Below are positions 26,877-35,372 of a DNA stretch of 64,000 bases, piece by piece. The stretch is from JALORV01 sp963712485. Its GTDB lineage: Bacteria; Pseudomonadota; Gammaproteobacteria; Burkholderiales; Burkholderiaceae_F. The notes beneath the pieces were generated by a model. The model did not search any database, was not told the origin of the DNA, and saw nothing but the letters and a program-made list of their open reading frames with translations. The stretch covers positions 1 to 64,000 of the forward strand of contig CAVQID010000056.1 in the NCBI GenBank assembly GCA_963712485.1, read 5' to 3'. How positions within the stretch are numbered: position 1 is the first letter of the stretch; every line of letters begins with the position of its first letter. The translations under genes and the position numbers were made by a program.

Positions 26877-27200
26877 ATGATGGCAGCGCAAAGTTCCCGA
26901 CGGGGCCAGATGGGCTCGTTGGGAATTCCCGCGCGGCGGCCACCGCAGCCCGGGCAGTTCCTCGAATCGAAGTTCCTCAAGCCCCTCGGCATCAGCCAGA
27001 CCGAGCTGGCACATGCGCTCGGCGTCTCGCGCCGACGCGTCAACGAGCTCATCAACGGACGTCGTGCGATCACGCCGGACACCGCCGTGCGCCTCGCGAT
27101 GTTCTTCGGCAACGAAGCGGCCTTCTGGATGCATCTGCAGGTCGCCTGGGACATGCACACCGCAGCCCGCGAGGTTCGCGCCTCGATGCGCAGCCGCTGA
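26877..27200 (+). CDS. HigA-like XRE-family antitoxin/regulator
   Basis: A 107-residue protein of the HigA (addiction-module antidote) type. The helix-turn-helix covers GISQTELAHALGVSRRRVNELINGRRAI (about residues 41-68) and is followed by the HigA-typical TAVRLAMFFGNEAAFWMHLQ. It normally autoregulates a higBA operon, but no HigB toxin is encoded on either side. The gene lies between hyaC and hupD, all on the same strand. The start may be GTG 26874, ATG 26877 or ATG 26880; no clear Shine-Dalgarno decides. It may have been co-opted as an operon regulator; that is inference. Confidence 0.85.
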   Translation: MMAAQSSRRGQMGSLGIPARRPPQPGQFLESKFLKPLGISQTELAHALGVSRRRVNELINGRRAITPDTAVRLAMFFGNEAAFWMHLQVAWDMHTAAREVRASMRSR

Positions 27201-27287
27201 ATTCCAAGCGGCATCAGGGGCCATTGCGCGCGGTGTCGTACCGCGTTGACGTAACGCAAGCGCGTCTGCCACCACTGCCGTTACCGT

Positions 27288-27312
27288 GCGTGTAACTACA
27301 AGGGTTACACGC
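27288..27312. promoter_or_regulatory. Perfect 9-bp inverted repeat at the hupD start
   Basis: GCGTGTAAC (27288-27296) and GTTACACGC (27304-27312) flank a 7-bp centre (TACAAGG). The repeat ends one base before the hupD ATG. The loop contains AAGG, the only Shine-Dalgarno-like sequence for hupD. It could be a DNA operator (GTAAC/GTTAC also occur at 27251 and 27280) or an mRNA hairpin. Confidence 0.55.
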
Positions 27313-27313
27313 G

Positions 27314-27944
27314 ATGGATATGCAGCGTGAAGTGCTCGTGCTCGGTATCGGCAATCTGCTGTGGGCTGATGAAGGCTTCGGCGTCCGCGCGGTCGAGGCC
27401 CTGAACCAAAGGTATCGCTTCCCCGACGGCGTCGAGTTGATGGACGGTGGCACGCTCGGCCTGAGCCTGCTGCCGTACATCGAGACCAGCCGACGTGTAC
27501 TCGTCTTCGACGCGGTCGATTTCGGACTCGCACCCGGTGAGGTCAAGGTACTGCGCGACGGCGAGGTTCCAAAATGGGGTGCGCGCAAGATGAGTCCGCA
27601 TCAGAACGGATTCAACGACGTTCTCGCCCTTGCGCATCTTCACGGCTGCGCTCCCGAGCAGATCGCCGCGATCGGCGTGCAGCCGCACACGCTGGATGAT
27701 TTCGGCGGCAGCCTGACCGACTGTGTTCGCGCCCGGCTCGACGACGCGATCGCGCTCGCTGCAGACGAGACTCGCACGCTGGGGCTTTGCGGGCGAGCTT
27801 CGCGGCGTCGACGAAACCGTGGATCCGCTGAACGATCAGTCGGTCGCCATCGGCACCTACGAGAACGAGCGCCCGGGCGTCGAGGCAGCCTGCCGTGTCG
27901 GCGATCCGCGACTGCTCGCAATGCGCCAGCGCGCGGGAGGCTGA
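27314..27944 (+). CDS. hupD: Hydrogenase maturation protease (interrupted by a single-base frameshift)
   Basis: HupD/HyaD clips the C-terminal tail of the large subunit after nickel insertion. VLGIGNLLWADEGFGV (residues 8-23) carries the Ni-sensing Glu. The second Asp in VFDAVDFG and the His in MSPHQNG complete the metal site. The frame slips by +1 near 27765-27775. The true C-terminus reads LARWGFAGELRGVDETVDP and ends in MRQRAGG at TGA 27942-27944. The uncorrected frame instead runs into hupF. One extra base restores a 209-residue protein of usual length, so a sequence error is likely. Confidence 0.9.
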
Positions 27945-27946
27945 AC

Positions 27947-28264
27947 ATGTGCGTCGGCGTTCCGCTCCAGGTCCTCTCGTGCGACGACCAGATCGCGGTC
28001 TGCGAGGCCGACGGCCGACGCGAGCGCCTGAACATCATGCTGGTCGGGACCCAACCGGTCGGCGCCTGGCTGCTCGCCTTCCAGGGATCGGCAATACGCG
28101 TGTTGACCGAGGAAGAAGCCCTGCAGACCCGCACGGCACTCGGAGCGCTCAACGCCGCGATGGACGGCAGCGCGGATCTCGACGTCTTCTTCGCAGATCT
28201 CGCGGCGCGTGAGCCAACGCTGCCGCCCCACCTCGTTACAACATCGAAGGATTCGATCCCATGA
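27947..28264 (+). CDS. hupF: HypC-family hydrogenase chaperone HupF
   Basis: A 105-residue paralogue of HypC. It begins MCVGVP with the essential Cys2 that binds the Fe(CN)2CO precursor or the immature large subunit. The C-terminal extension of about 25 residues beyond the HypC core is typical of HupF. In aerobic systems HupF is thought to protect the maturing large subunit from oxygen. The ATG at 27947 follows GGGAGG and lies 2 bp after the corrected hupD stop. A longer reading starting inside hupD results from that gene's frameshift. Confidence 0.92.
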   Translation: MCVGVPLQVLSCDDQIAVCEADGRRERLNIMLVGTQPVGAWLLAFQGSAIRVLTEEEALQTRTALGALNAAMDGSADLDVFFADLAAREPTLPPHLVTTSKDSIP

Positions 28265-28722
28265 GCGCGCTTGCGCCCGCCCCTGCCCTGCATCCGCTGC
28301 TCGAGCAGCTGGTGTCACGCCATGGCTGCACCGCCATAGACGACGTCACGATCGACGAGTTCGTCAACGCGCCCGGCGCGACGATGCTGGTCTTCACCGA
28401 GGACCCGATACGCTACAAGGAGACGCTCGATCTCGCCGTCATTGCGCCCGAAATTGCGCGCGAGTTTCCCGAGATCCGCCGTGTCGGCGTGCTGTATCCC
28501 GACGCCGCGCGGAAGTCGGCAGCGCGGTTCGGGTTCGCGCGCTGGCCGGCGATCGTCCTGCTGCGCGATGGCAACTATGTCGGCGCGATCGACGGACTGC
28601 GCAACTGGGATGTCTACGTCGCAGAAACCTTAAGGCTGCTGACGGCAGAACCATCGCGGCCGCCGTCCATCGGCATTGCGGTCAAGTCGGCCGGGGCGCA
28701 ATCGCCCGGCTGTGGTCACTGA
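28261..28722 (+). CDS. hupG: Hydrogenase expression protein HupG/HyaE
   Basis: A 153-residue thioredoxin-fold protein of the HyaE/HupG family. It has no redox CxxC: the position after the first strand (MLVFTEDPIRYKET) lacks the cysteines, as is normal for HyaE. The GFARWPAIVLLRDGNYVGAIDGL part is the cis-Pro and beta-hairpin half of the fold. The family acts as a Tat-proofreading chaperone for the small subunit. It is coupled to hupF by an ATGA overlap. Confidence 0.9.
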   Translation: MSALAPAPALHPLLEQLVSRHGCTAIDDVTIDEFVNAPGATMLVFTEDPIRYKETLDLAVIAPEIAREFPEIRRVGVLYPDAARKSAARFGFARWPAIVLLRDGNYVGAIDGLRNWDVYVAETLRLLTAEPSRPPSIGIAVKSAGAQSPGCGH

Positions 28723-28739
28723 TTACTTTTGCAGGCCTG

Positions 28740-29606
28740 ATGATGAAATCGATCCCGATTCCGGTTCGCATGGTGGGCTCCGGCTCGCATGTCGAAGAGG
28801 AAGAACTGCAATACCTCGACATGCCTCGTGACATGCGCACGTTCGAGATGCCGCGCGTGCCCGAAACGGACGATACCGAGTCCCTTGTCGCTGCCCGCGA
28901 CCTGTTCGCCAACGTGCTCGCCCAGATGAACCGCTGGACGCCAGCGCGAGGCAGCAATCTGCGCTTCGATCTGAGGGGACTGGAGCCCAGCGCGCTCGGC
29001 GTCACCAACGAGATGCTCGGCGATGGCGAAGTCAGCATCCAGGTCAACGGCAGCCGTCGCCTGCGCATCCAGGAAAGCGTGTTCACGGGCCTGTGGCGTG
29101 CGGTGGAACTAGACGGCGATGGAAGACTGATCGGCGACTGGATCGAAGCCGGCGCCTTGCCTGACTTCGTCGTCGAAGCCGCCCGCAACGACGCGCGGGC
29201 CGAACTGCCGCGCGTGCAGATCCCTCCGGGCGCGATGAATTCGCCGGCGCTGCTGCATGAACTGCGCGCGCAGATGAAAGGCCGGCGCGCGGGCGATCCC
29301 GCGCACGTGCTGAACCTGACGCTCTTCCCGATGACGCCGGAGGATCACCAGGTGCTCGAGCAGGCGTTGCCCGTCGGTTCGGTAGCGATCATGTCGAGGG
29401 GGTTCGGTAACTGCCGCATCACGTCCACCGGTGCGCGCAACGTCTGGCGCGTGCAGTACTTCAACAGCATGAACACGCTGATCTTGAACACCGTCGAAGT
29501 CGTCGAGGTTCCGGAAGTGGCACTCGCCGCGGACGAGGACCTGGCCGACACGCGTGGACGGCTCGCCGAACTGATCGACTGGATGAGCGAATCGTGCCCG
29601 GCCTGA
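28740..29606 (+). CDS. hupH: Hydrogenase expression protein HupH/HyaF
   Basis: A 288-residue member of the HupH/HyaF family, needed for small-subunit maturation in aerobic uptake hydrogenases. Typical stretches are IPIPVRMVGSGSHVEEE at the start, LGDGEVSIQ near residue 98 and SRGFGNCRITST near residue 220. The start is ATG 28740 or the adjacent ATG 28743; GCAGGCC lies upstream. It follows hupG after 17 bp. A longer in-frame reading upstream overlaps hupG and is not supported. Confidence 0.93.
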   Translation: MMKSIPIPVRMVGSGSHVEEEELQYLDMPRDMRTFEMPRVPETDDTESLVAARDLFANVLAQMNRWTPARGSNLRFDLRGLEPSALGVTNEMLGDGEVSIQVNGSRRLRIQESVFTGLWRAVELDGDGRLIGDWIEAGALPDFVVEAARNDARAELPRVQIPPGAMNSPALLHELRAQMKGRRAGDPAHVLNLTLFPMTPEDHQVLEQALPVGSVAIMSRGFGNCRITSTGARNVWRVQYFNSMNTLILNTVEVVEVPEVALAADEDLADTRGRLAELIDWMSESCPA

Positions 29607-29610
29607 GCTG

Positions 29611-29814
29611 ATGACGACAGACCGCCAGGCGTCCATGGGGCCGACGACACGGCTCGAATGCAAGGTCTGCTGGCACGTGTATGACCCGGCCGAAGGCGAT
29701 CCGGCGTGGCAGGTTGCGCCGGGTACGGCGTTCAACGATCTGCCGCCGCACTGGACCTGCCCCGATTGTTCGACGCCGAAAGACGGGTTTCTGGTACTGA
29801 ACGATGACGACTGA
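29611..29814 (+). CDS. hupI: Rubredoxin HupI/HoxR
   Basis: A 67-residue rubredoxin. It has CKVC (Cys17, Cys20) and CPDC (Cys50, Cys53) binding one Fe, with the family-typical spacing and the aromatic core (WHVYDP, WTCPDC). HoxR/HupI rubredoxins are encoded only with membrane-bound hydrogenases that work in the presence of oxygen, where they help assemble the small-subunit cluster. Stop and next start overlap by 11 bp. Confidence 0.95.
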   Translation: MTTDRQASMGPTTRLECKVCWHVYDPAEGDPAWQVAPGTAFNDLPPHWTCPDCSTPKDGFLVLNDDD

Positions 29815-30361
29815 GGTTGAGCTGCTGCCCGATCCGACGAGCGCTCTCGAGCGGGCGTTCAATGCCGTGGCGGAGCGCATGCAGGGCCTGGGTTTCGTCA
29901 ACCCGGCGTTGCGCGTACAGGCGGTCGACTTCAAGGCGTGGGAGGGCCACTGGCTGGGCGTCATGGTCACGCCGTGGTCGATCAACCTTCTGCTGCTGCC
30001 GCGTGAGCAGGCTGTCTGGCGCCCGATCCGCCAGGGCGAAAAGCAACGATTTTCGTTTCCGGCAGGCGAATACGAGTTCATCGATGCGGTCGATTCCGTG
30101 ATCGGCGACTACCGCATGTGTTCGCTGTTCTCTCCCGCGCTCGACTTCCAGGACCACGAGACCGCGGTGCTGGTGGCGCAGCTCGCTCGCAACGCGCTCT
30201 TCGATGCCGAGAACGCCGAGCCCGAAGCCGGGCCGACGGACGACGCCAGTGCCGGACCTCTCGCAAGGCTCGAGGAAAAGGCCGCTGAACCGATGAGCAA
30301 ACGCGATTTCCTGCGGGGCCGCTTCCTGCGGACCGACGAACCGAATGTTCCGGGAAGGTGA
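29804..30361 (+). CDS. hupJ: Hydrogenase accessory protein HupJ/HybE
   Basis: A 185-residue HybE/HupJ-family chaperone. The core runs from the N-terminus through LRVQAVDFKAWEGHWLGVMVTPWSINLLLLP and RFSFPAGEYEF, both typical. A family-variable C-terminal tail includes KRDFLRGRF. It is thought to hold or escort the large/small subunit pair. Its start lies 11 bp inside hupI. Its end overlaps the most upstream possible start of hupK. Confidence 0.9.
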   Translation: MTTEVELLPDPTSALERAFNAVAERMQGLGFVNPALRVQAVDFKAWEGHWLGVMVTPWSINLLLLPREQAVWRPIRQGEKQRFSFPAGEYEFIDAVDSVIGDYRMCSLFSPALDFQDHETAVLVAQLARNALFDAENAEPEAGPTDDASAGPLARLEEKAAEPMSKRDFLRGRFLRTDEPNVPGR

Positions 30362-31430
30362 GATCAACGTGCGGCTGGCACTACGCGAGCACCGTATCGA
30401 CTCGGTCGATATCATGTCGACCCGGGCTGCGCTGCCCCGTCGCCTGACGCAAGGGCGCACGGCCGCCGAGGTCGCGCGCACGCTGCCGTTGCTTTTTTCG
30501 GTGTGCGCGAAGGCGCAGGGCGCCGCAGCCGCGAGCGCGACCGAGGCCGCATCCGGTCACGCGCCGGATCGTGCCGCACTCGCTTGTCGTTGCGACGAGG
30601 TCAGGCGCGAGACTGTTGTCGAACTTCTGACACGGCTGCTGATCGACTGGCCGCGCGCACTCGGCGCGCTTCCCGATGTGGTCAGTGTTGCGCGCGCCCG
30701 CCAGGCAAAGCCGGAGGATGTACTGGCGACCTGCCATCTCATCGCAGCGCAGCGGGTCTACGGTGTCGTCCCGTCGCGCTGGCTGGAACAGGCCTCACTG
30801 GAGTCGCTCGAGCGTTGGGCCTCGGCGGCGTCGACGCTGCCCGCGCAGTCGCTCCAGCGACTGCAGCGCGAGGCGGCGGACCTCGGCCGCAGTGACGTCG
30901 GCGCGATGCCGAGCGCCACTGCGGACGCGCTGTTTCACGTGCTGCCCTCGTTCGATGGCGAGCCCGGATTCTGCCGGACGCCGGACTGGCTGGGTGCGCC
31001 GGTGGAAACCGGGGCGCTCGCGAGGCGCGCACGCCATCCTCTCGTCGCCGCGTATACCCGGCGCGACGGCAATACAGTGCCGGCCCGCTTTGTCGCCCAG
31101 CTCGTTGATCTGGCGCTGTGGCTCGCGCCCGACCGAGACGAGGCCGCGCCCGCCGTACGCCAGTACGCCGCTGCGGCGGGCACCGGCATCGGCGTGGCCG
31201 AAACCGCACGCGGGCTGCTGTTGCATCAGGCGGCGGTCGTCGACGGCAAGGTGGAGCATTACCGAATCATTGCGCCGACCGAATGGAACTTTCATCCGGC
31301 AGGCGCGGCGACACAAGGGCTGCTGCACCGACCGGTCAGCGACGCAGAGACGGCGCGTCGCGACGCCGGCTGGCTGGTGCAGGCGCTCGATCCGTGTGTC
31401 GCCTTCGCCATCGAGGTGGCGGATGCATGA
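30345..31430 (+). CDS. hupK: HupK/HoxV large-subunit-like maturation scaffold
   Basis: A 361-residue protein distantly related to the hydrogenase large subunit. The N-terminal LPLLFSVCAKAQ and the C-terminal DPCVAFAIEV stand where catalytic subunits have RxCGxC and DPCxxCxxH. One Cys of each pair and the terminal His are lost. HupK/HoxV is thought to act as a transient carrier for the Fe(CN)2CO unit in aerobic hydrogenases. The start is either ATG 30345, overlapping hupJ, or GTG 30369, which has the better GGAAGGTGA spacing. Its end overlaps hypA by 8 bp. Confidence 0.88.
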   Translation: MFREGEINVRLALREHRIDSVDIMSTRAALPRRLTQGRTAAEVARTLPLLFSVCAKAQGAAAASATEAASGHAPDRAALACRCDEVRRETVVELLTRLLIDWPRALGALPDVVSVARARQAKPEDVLATCHLIAAQRVYGVVPSRWLEQASLESLERWASAASTLPAQSLQRLQREAADLGRSDVGAMPSATADALFHVLPSFDGEPGFCRTPDWLGAPVETGALARRARHPLVAAYTRRDGNTVPARFVAQLVDLALWLAPDRDEAAPAVRQYAAAAGTGIGVAETARGLLLHQAAVVDGKVEHYRIIAPTEWNFHPAGAATQGLLHRPVSDAETARRDAGWLVQALDPCVAFAIEVADA

Positions 31431-31764
31431 GATGTCGCTCGCCGAAGGCATCCTGCAGATCGTCGAGGACACGGCGCGCGCCAATGCCGCTTCCCGCGTG
31501 CGCGCGGTGCGGCTCGAGATCGGCACGCTTTCGCATGTCGAGGAACAGGCGCTGCGCTTCTGCTTCGACGTCGTCATTCGCGGCTCGGTCGCGGACGGCG
31601 CCCGGCTCGATGTGCTTGCAACACCGGGACGCGCGTGGTGCATGCCGTGCGGGACGGACGTCGCGCTCGACCGCCTCGGTGATAGCTGTCCGCGCTGCGG
31701 CAGCTACCAGCTGCAGGTGACTCAGGGCGAAGAAATGAAAGTGAAGGACATCGAGGTCGCCTGA
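31423..31764 (+). CDS. hypA: Hydrogenase nickel-insertion protein HypA
   Basis: A 113-residue HypA. The N-terminal MHE carries the Ni ligand His2. The zinc site is CMPC (Cys73, Cys76) and CPRC (Cys89, Cys92). It works with HypB to deliver Ni2+ to the large subunit. The start overlaps the hupK stop, so it is coupled to the hup genes. Confidence 0.95.
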   Translation: MHEMSLAEGILQIVEDTARANAASRVRAVRLEIGTLSHVEEQALRFCFDVVIRGSVADGARLDVLATPGRAWCMPCGTDVALDRLGDSCPRCGSYQLQVTQGEEMKVKDIEVA

Positions 31765-31786
31765 CGCGATTTCGGGGAGATGAACC

Positions 31787-32791
31787 ATGTGCACCACCTG
31801 CGGCTGTGGCAGCGGCGAAACGAAAGTTGAAGGGGCGGACGTCACGCATGAGCACGTGCACGCTGACGGGACGCTCCATCGGCACGCGCATGCGGCAGAG
31901 CACGGCCATGTCCACGACGGGGCAACACCGCACGATCACGACCACATCCATGTGCTGCCTGACGGCAGCGTAGTGCGGCACACGCACGCGCACGACGGCG
32001 GGGCCGACCTGCACTATGGCGACGGACCGGCGCACTCGCACGCTCCGGGAATGAGCCAGGCGAAGATGGTGCAGATCGAGCAGGACATCCTGTCGAAGAA
32101 CGACCGGCACGCACGTTTCAACCGCGAGTTTCTCGGCGAGCGCGGGATCTTCGCGGTGAATCTTGTTTCCAGTCCGGGCTCCGGCAAGACGACGTTGCTG
32201 ACCGAGTCGATCCAGCGACTGCAGCCGTCATTGGCGGTGACTGTCATCGAGGGAGACCAGCAGACGACGAACGACGCCGACCGCATTCGTGCGACCGGCG
32301 CCCGCGCGCTGCAGATCAACACCGGCAAGGGCTGCCACCTCGACGCCAGCATGGTCGAACGCGCGCTCGAGCGGCTGCAGCCGGAAGACGGCTCGGTGCT
32401 GTTCATCGAGAACGTCGGCAACCTGGTCTGTCCGGCGGCATTCGATCTCGGAGAAGCGCACAAGATCGTCGTGCTGTCGGTCACCGAGGGCGAGGACAAG
32501 CCGCTCAAGTACCCCGACATGTTCCGCGCCGCTTCGGTGATGTTGCTGAACAAGGTCGACCTGCTGCCGTACGTCAGCTTCGGCGTCGCGCGCTGCATCG
32601 AGTACGCACGGCGGATCAATCCGCAGATCGAGGTCATGCAGGTGTCGGCGACCCGGGGCGACGGCATGGACCTGTGGGTCAACTGGGTCAAGCTGCATGC
32701 GGTGACGGCGAAGCACGCGCGCGACCAGCACGTTGCGGGCCTGCAGCGCCGAGCCGCCGAACCTGAAGCCGGGCTGACCGAACGTCACTGA
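31787..32791 (+). CDS. hypB: Hydrogenase nickel-incorporation GTPase HypB
   Basis: A 334-residue HypB. The N-terminus has the high-affinity Ni motif MCTTCGCG, then a His-rich region of about 70 residues (many HxH pairs between residues 22 and 86) that can store nickel. The SIMIBI GTPase follows with Walker A SSPGSGKTTLL near residue 128 and NKVD near residue 257. GGGGAGATGAACC precedes the ATG. The long His-rich stretch, as in rhizobial HypB, suggests nickel storage as well as delivery. Confidence 0.96.
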   Translation: MCTTCGCGSGETKVEGADVTHEHVHADGTLHRHAHAAEHGHVHDGATPHDHDHIHVLPDGSVVRHTHAHDGGADLHYGDGPAHSHAPGMSQAKMVQIEQDILSKNDRHARFNREFLGERGIFAVNLVSSPGSGKTTLLTESIQRLQPSLAVTVIEGDQQTTNDADRIRATGARALQINTGKGCHLDASMVERALERLQPEDGSVLFIENVGNLVCPAAFDLGEAHKIVVLSVTEGEDKPLKYPDMFRAASVMLLNKVDLLPYVSFGVARCIEYARRINPQIEVMQVSATRGDGMDLWVNWVKLHAVTAKHARDQHVAGLQRRAAEPEAGLTERH

Positions 32792-32801
32792 GCCGCACGA
32801 C

Positions 32802-35132
32802 ATGGACGCCAGCGTCGTTTCCGCCATCAGCCGCCGCGCACTGCGCGTGCGTGGCCAGGTTCAGGGCGTCGGTTTCCGGCCGTTCGTCTTTCGGCTCGCG
32901 CATGACCTCGCGCTGTCGGGTCGCGTTCTGAACGATGGCGCCGGGGTCCGCATCGAGGTCCAGGGTCCGGACGCGCAGCTCGACGCGTTTGCCGCGCGGC
33001 TCGCGCTCGAGGTGCCGCGCCTTGCCCGCATCGACGCGGTCGACTCCCGGTCGGCCTCACCACTCATCGATGAGCGCGCGTTCATCATCGATGCAAGCGC
33101 CGGCGGTCCGGTCTCGACCGGGGTCACGCCCGACTCGGCACCCTGCCTTGACTGCATCGCCGAGCTGTTCGACACCAACGATCGTCGCTGGCGCTACGCG
33201 TTCACCAACTGCACGAATTGCGGGCCGCGCTACACCATCACCGGCGCGCTGCCTTATGACCGTCCGAACACCAGCATGGCCGAGTTTCGGCAATGTCCGG
33301 CGTGCCAGCGCGAATACGACGACCCACAGGATCGGCGCTTCCATGCGCAGCCGAACGCGTGCCCGGTTTGCGGGCCGCGTCTGGCGCTTTGGGATATCGA
33401 TGGAGAGCCGCTGACGGTCAACGACCCGATCGCCGCCGTTGTCGAGCGGCTGCGCGACGGCGAGATCGTCGCCATCAAGGCCCTCGGCGGATTCCAGCTC
33501 GCCTGCGATGCGCGCAATGTCGCGACCGTAGCGCGACTGCGCGAACGCAAGTCGCGCGAGGAAAAGCCGTTCGCGATCATGGTGGCGAACACGGCTTCTG
33601 CCGCGACGTTCGCGGCGGTCGGCGCCACCGAGCGCGAGTTGCTCGAGTCACCCGAGCGGCCGATCGTGCTGCTCGACCAACTGCGCGGCCGCGCCTTGCT
33701 GCCGGGAATCGCCCCCGGAATGACGACTCTGGGCATCATGTTGCCCTCGTCGCCGCTGCACCTGCTGCTCTTTCACGAAGCGGCCGGCCGCCCCGGCGGG
33801 AGCGCATGGCTCGACGAGCCGCAGGCGCTCGCGCTGGTGATGACGAGCGCGAATCCCGGCGGCGAGCCGCTGGTCGTCGACAACGACGAGGCGGTGCGAC
33901 GACTCGGCGGCATCGCCGACGCGCTGCTGGTGCACGATCGCAATGTCCTGATTCGTGTCGACGACAGTGTCGTGCGCGTCGCCGCGACCGGCGTGCCCAC
34001 ACCGGCGTTCATTCGCCGTGCGCGGGGCTACACACCGTTGGCGATCCGGCTCGCCGACGACGGACCGGCAGTACTGGCGGTAGGCGCCTTCCTGAAGAAC
34101 ACGGTCTGCGTCACCCGCGGCAATGAAGCATTCCTGTCGCAGCACATCGGCTCGCTCGACAACGCACCGACCTGCAGCGCGCTGGACGAGGCGGTCGAAC
34201 ATCTGTGCGCGGTGCTCGACATCGCACCCCAGGCGGTCGTGCACGACCTGCATCCCGATTTCTACAGCACGCGCTTTGCGGCGCGCTTCGCGCACGAACA
34301 CGGGCTTCCGCTCGCCGGTGTGCAGCATCATCACGCCCACATCGCCGCGGTCCTGGCGGAGCATGGCCGGCGCGGTCCGGTGCTGGGCCTCGCGCTCGAC
34401 GGTGTCGGCCTCGGCGACGACGGCAACGCGTGGGGTGGCGAGCTGCTCAGCGTCGACGGCGCCCACTTCGCTCGCGTCGGCCACCTGCGCGAGATCGCGC
34501 TGCCGGGCGGCGACCGCGCCGCGCGCGAGCCTTGGCGGATGGCAGCTGCGGTGCTGCACGCGCTCGGGCGCGGCGACGATCTCGGACGACGCTTCAACCA
34601 GCCCGCGGTGGCGACCGTGCGGCAGATGCTGGCGCGCGACGTGAATTGCCCGCGCACCAGCAGCATGGGACGCTGGTTCGACGCAGCTGCCGGGTTGCTC
34701 GGCGTGCGCGAAGTGCAGGCGTTCGAAGGCCAGGCGCCGATGCTGCTCGAAGGGCTCGCAGCGCGCCACGGCCCCGTCGAGGCTCTGCCCAACGGTTACC
34801 GTCTGGAAACTGGTGTGCTCGACTTGCTGCCCCTGCTGGAGCGCCTCGCCGACGAATCCGATACGGCGCGTGGCGCTGCCGTGTTCCATGCCACGCTGAT
34901 CGACGCACTGGCCGACTGGTGCATCGAGCAGGCACGGTCGCAGCGCTTGTCAACCGTCGTGTTCGGCGGCGGCTGCTTCAACAACCGTCTCCTTTCCGAT
35001 GGGCTGCGCCGTTGTCTCCTCGCAAATCAGCTCGATGTGCTTGAAGCACGGCAGGCGCCGCCAAACGATGGTGGACTGAGCCTCGGGCAGGCATGGATCG
35101 GCCGGCTGATCGCGTCCGCGCCGCTCAACTAA
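32802..35132 (+). CDS. hypF: Carbamoyltransferase HypF
   Basis: A 776-residue enzyme that turns carbamoyl phosphate into the thiocarboxamide used to make the cyanide ligands. Domains in order: acylphosphatase (GQVQGVGFRPFVFRLA, residues 16-31), two zinc fingers (CLDC with CTNC; CPAC with CPVC), a YrdC-like domain (about 200-390) and a Kae1/TobZ-like domain. The last contains HHHAHIAAVLAEHG and FGGGCFNNRLL. Full length, no breaks. Confidence 0.96.
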   Translation: MDASVVSAISRRALRVRGQVQGVGFRPFVFRLAHDLALSGRVLNDGAGVRIEVQGPDAQLDAFAARLALEVPRLARIDAVDSRSASPLIDERAFIIDASAGGPVSTGVTPDSAPCLDCIAELFDTNDRRWRYAFTNCTNCGPRYTITGALPYDRPNTSMAEFRQCPACQREYDDPQDRRFHAQPNACPVCGPRLALWDIDGEPLTVNDPIAAVVERLRDGEIVAIKALGGFQLACDARNVATVARLRERKSREEKPFAIMVANTASAATFAAVGATERELLESPERPIVLLDQLRGRALLPGIAPGMTTLGIMLPSSPLHLLLFHEAAGRPGGSAWLDEPQALALVMTSANPGGEPLVVDNDEAVRRLGGIADALLVHDRNVLIRVDDSVVRVAATGVPTPAFIRRARGYTPLAIRLADDGPAVLAVGAFLKNTVCVTRGNEAFLSQHIGSLDNAPTCSALDEAVEHLCAVLDIAPQAVVHDLHPDFYSTRFAARFAHEHGLPLAGVQHHHAHIAAVLAEHGRRGPVLGLALDGVGLGDDGNAWGGELLSVDGAHFARVGHLREIALPGGDRAAREPWRMAAAVLHALGRGDDLGRRFNQPAVATVRQMLARDVNCPRTSSMGRWFDAAAGLLGVREVQAFEGQAPMLLEGLAARHGPVEALPNGYRLETGVLDLLPLLERLADESDTARGAAVFHATLIDALADWCIEQARSQRLSTVVFGGGCFNNRLLSDGLRRCLLANQLDVLEARQAPPNDGGLSLGQAWIGRLIASAPLN

Positions 35133-35141
35133 GGAACAACG

Positions 35142-35372
35142 ATGTGTCTCGCCCTGCCCGCCCGTATTGTTGAGCTGCTGCCCGCCTCGGAAGGCATGAT
35201 CGATCTCGGCGGCGTGCGCAAGCGCATCTCGCTCGAACTGGTGGCCGACGTGCAGCCGGGCGACTACGTCATCGTGCACGTCGGTTACGCGCTGCAGAAA
35301 CTGGATCCGGCCGAGGCCGAACGCACGCTCGCGCTCTTCGCCGAAGCCGGCCTGACGGACAGTGCCGCATGA
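35142..35372 (+). CDS. hypC: Hydrogenase maturation chaperone HypC
   Basis: A 76-residue HypC. It begins MCLALP with the essential Cys2. With HypD it carries the Fe(CN)2CO group to the large subunit. It is the generic partner of HypD, distinct from the longer HupF upstream. ATGA overlap with hypD. Confidence 0.95.
   Translation: MCLALPARIVELLPASEGMIDLGGVRKRISLELVADVQPGDYVIVHVGYALQKLDPAEAERTLALFAEAGLTDSAA

Noticed and set aside
27314..28264. A fusion of hydrogenase protease and HypC-like chaperone
   Set aside because: It is created by the frameshift in hupD. The natural hupD stop and the Shine-Dalgarno of hupF are both present.
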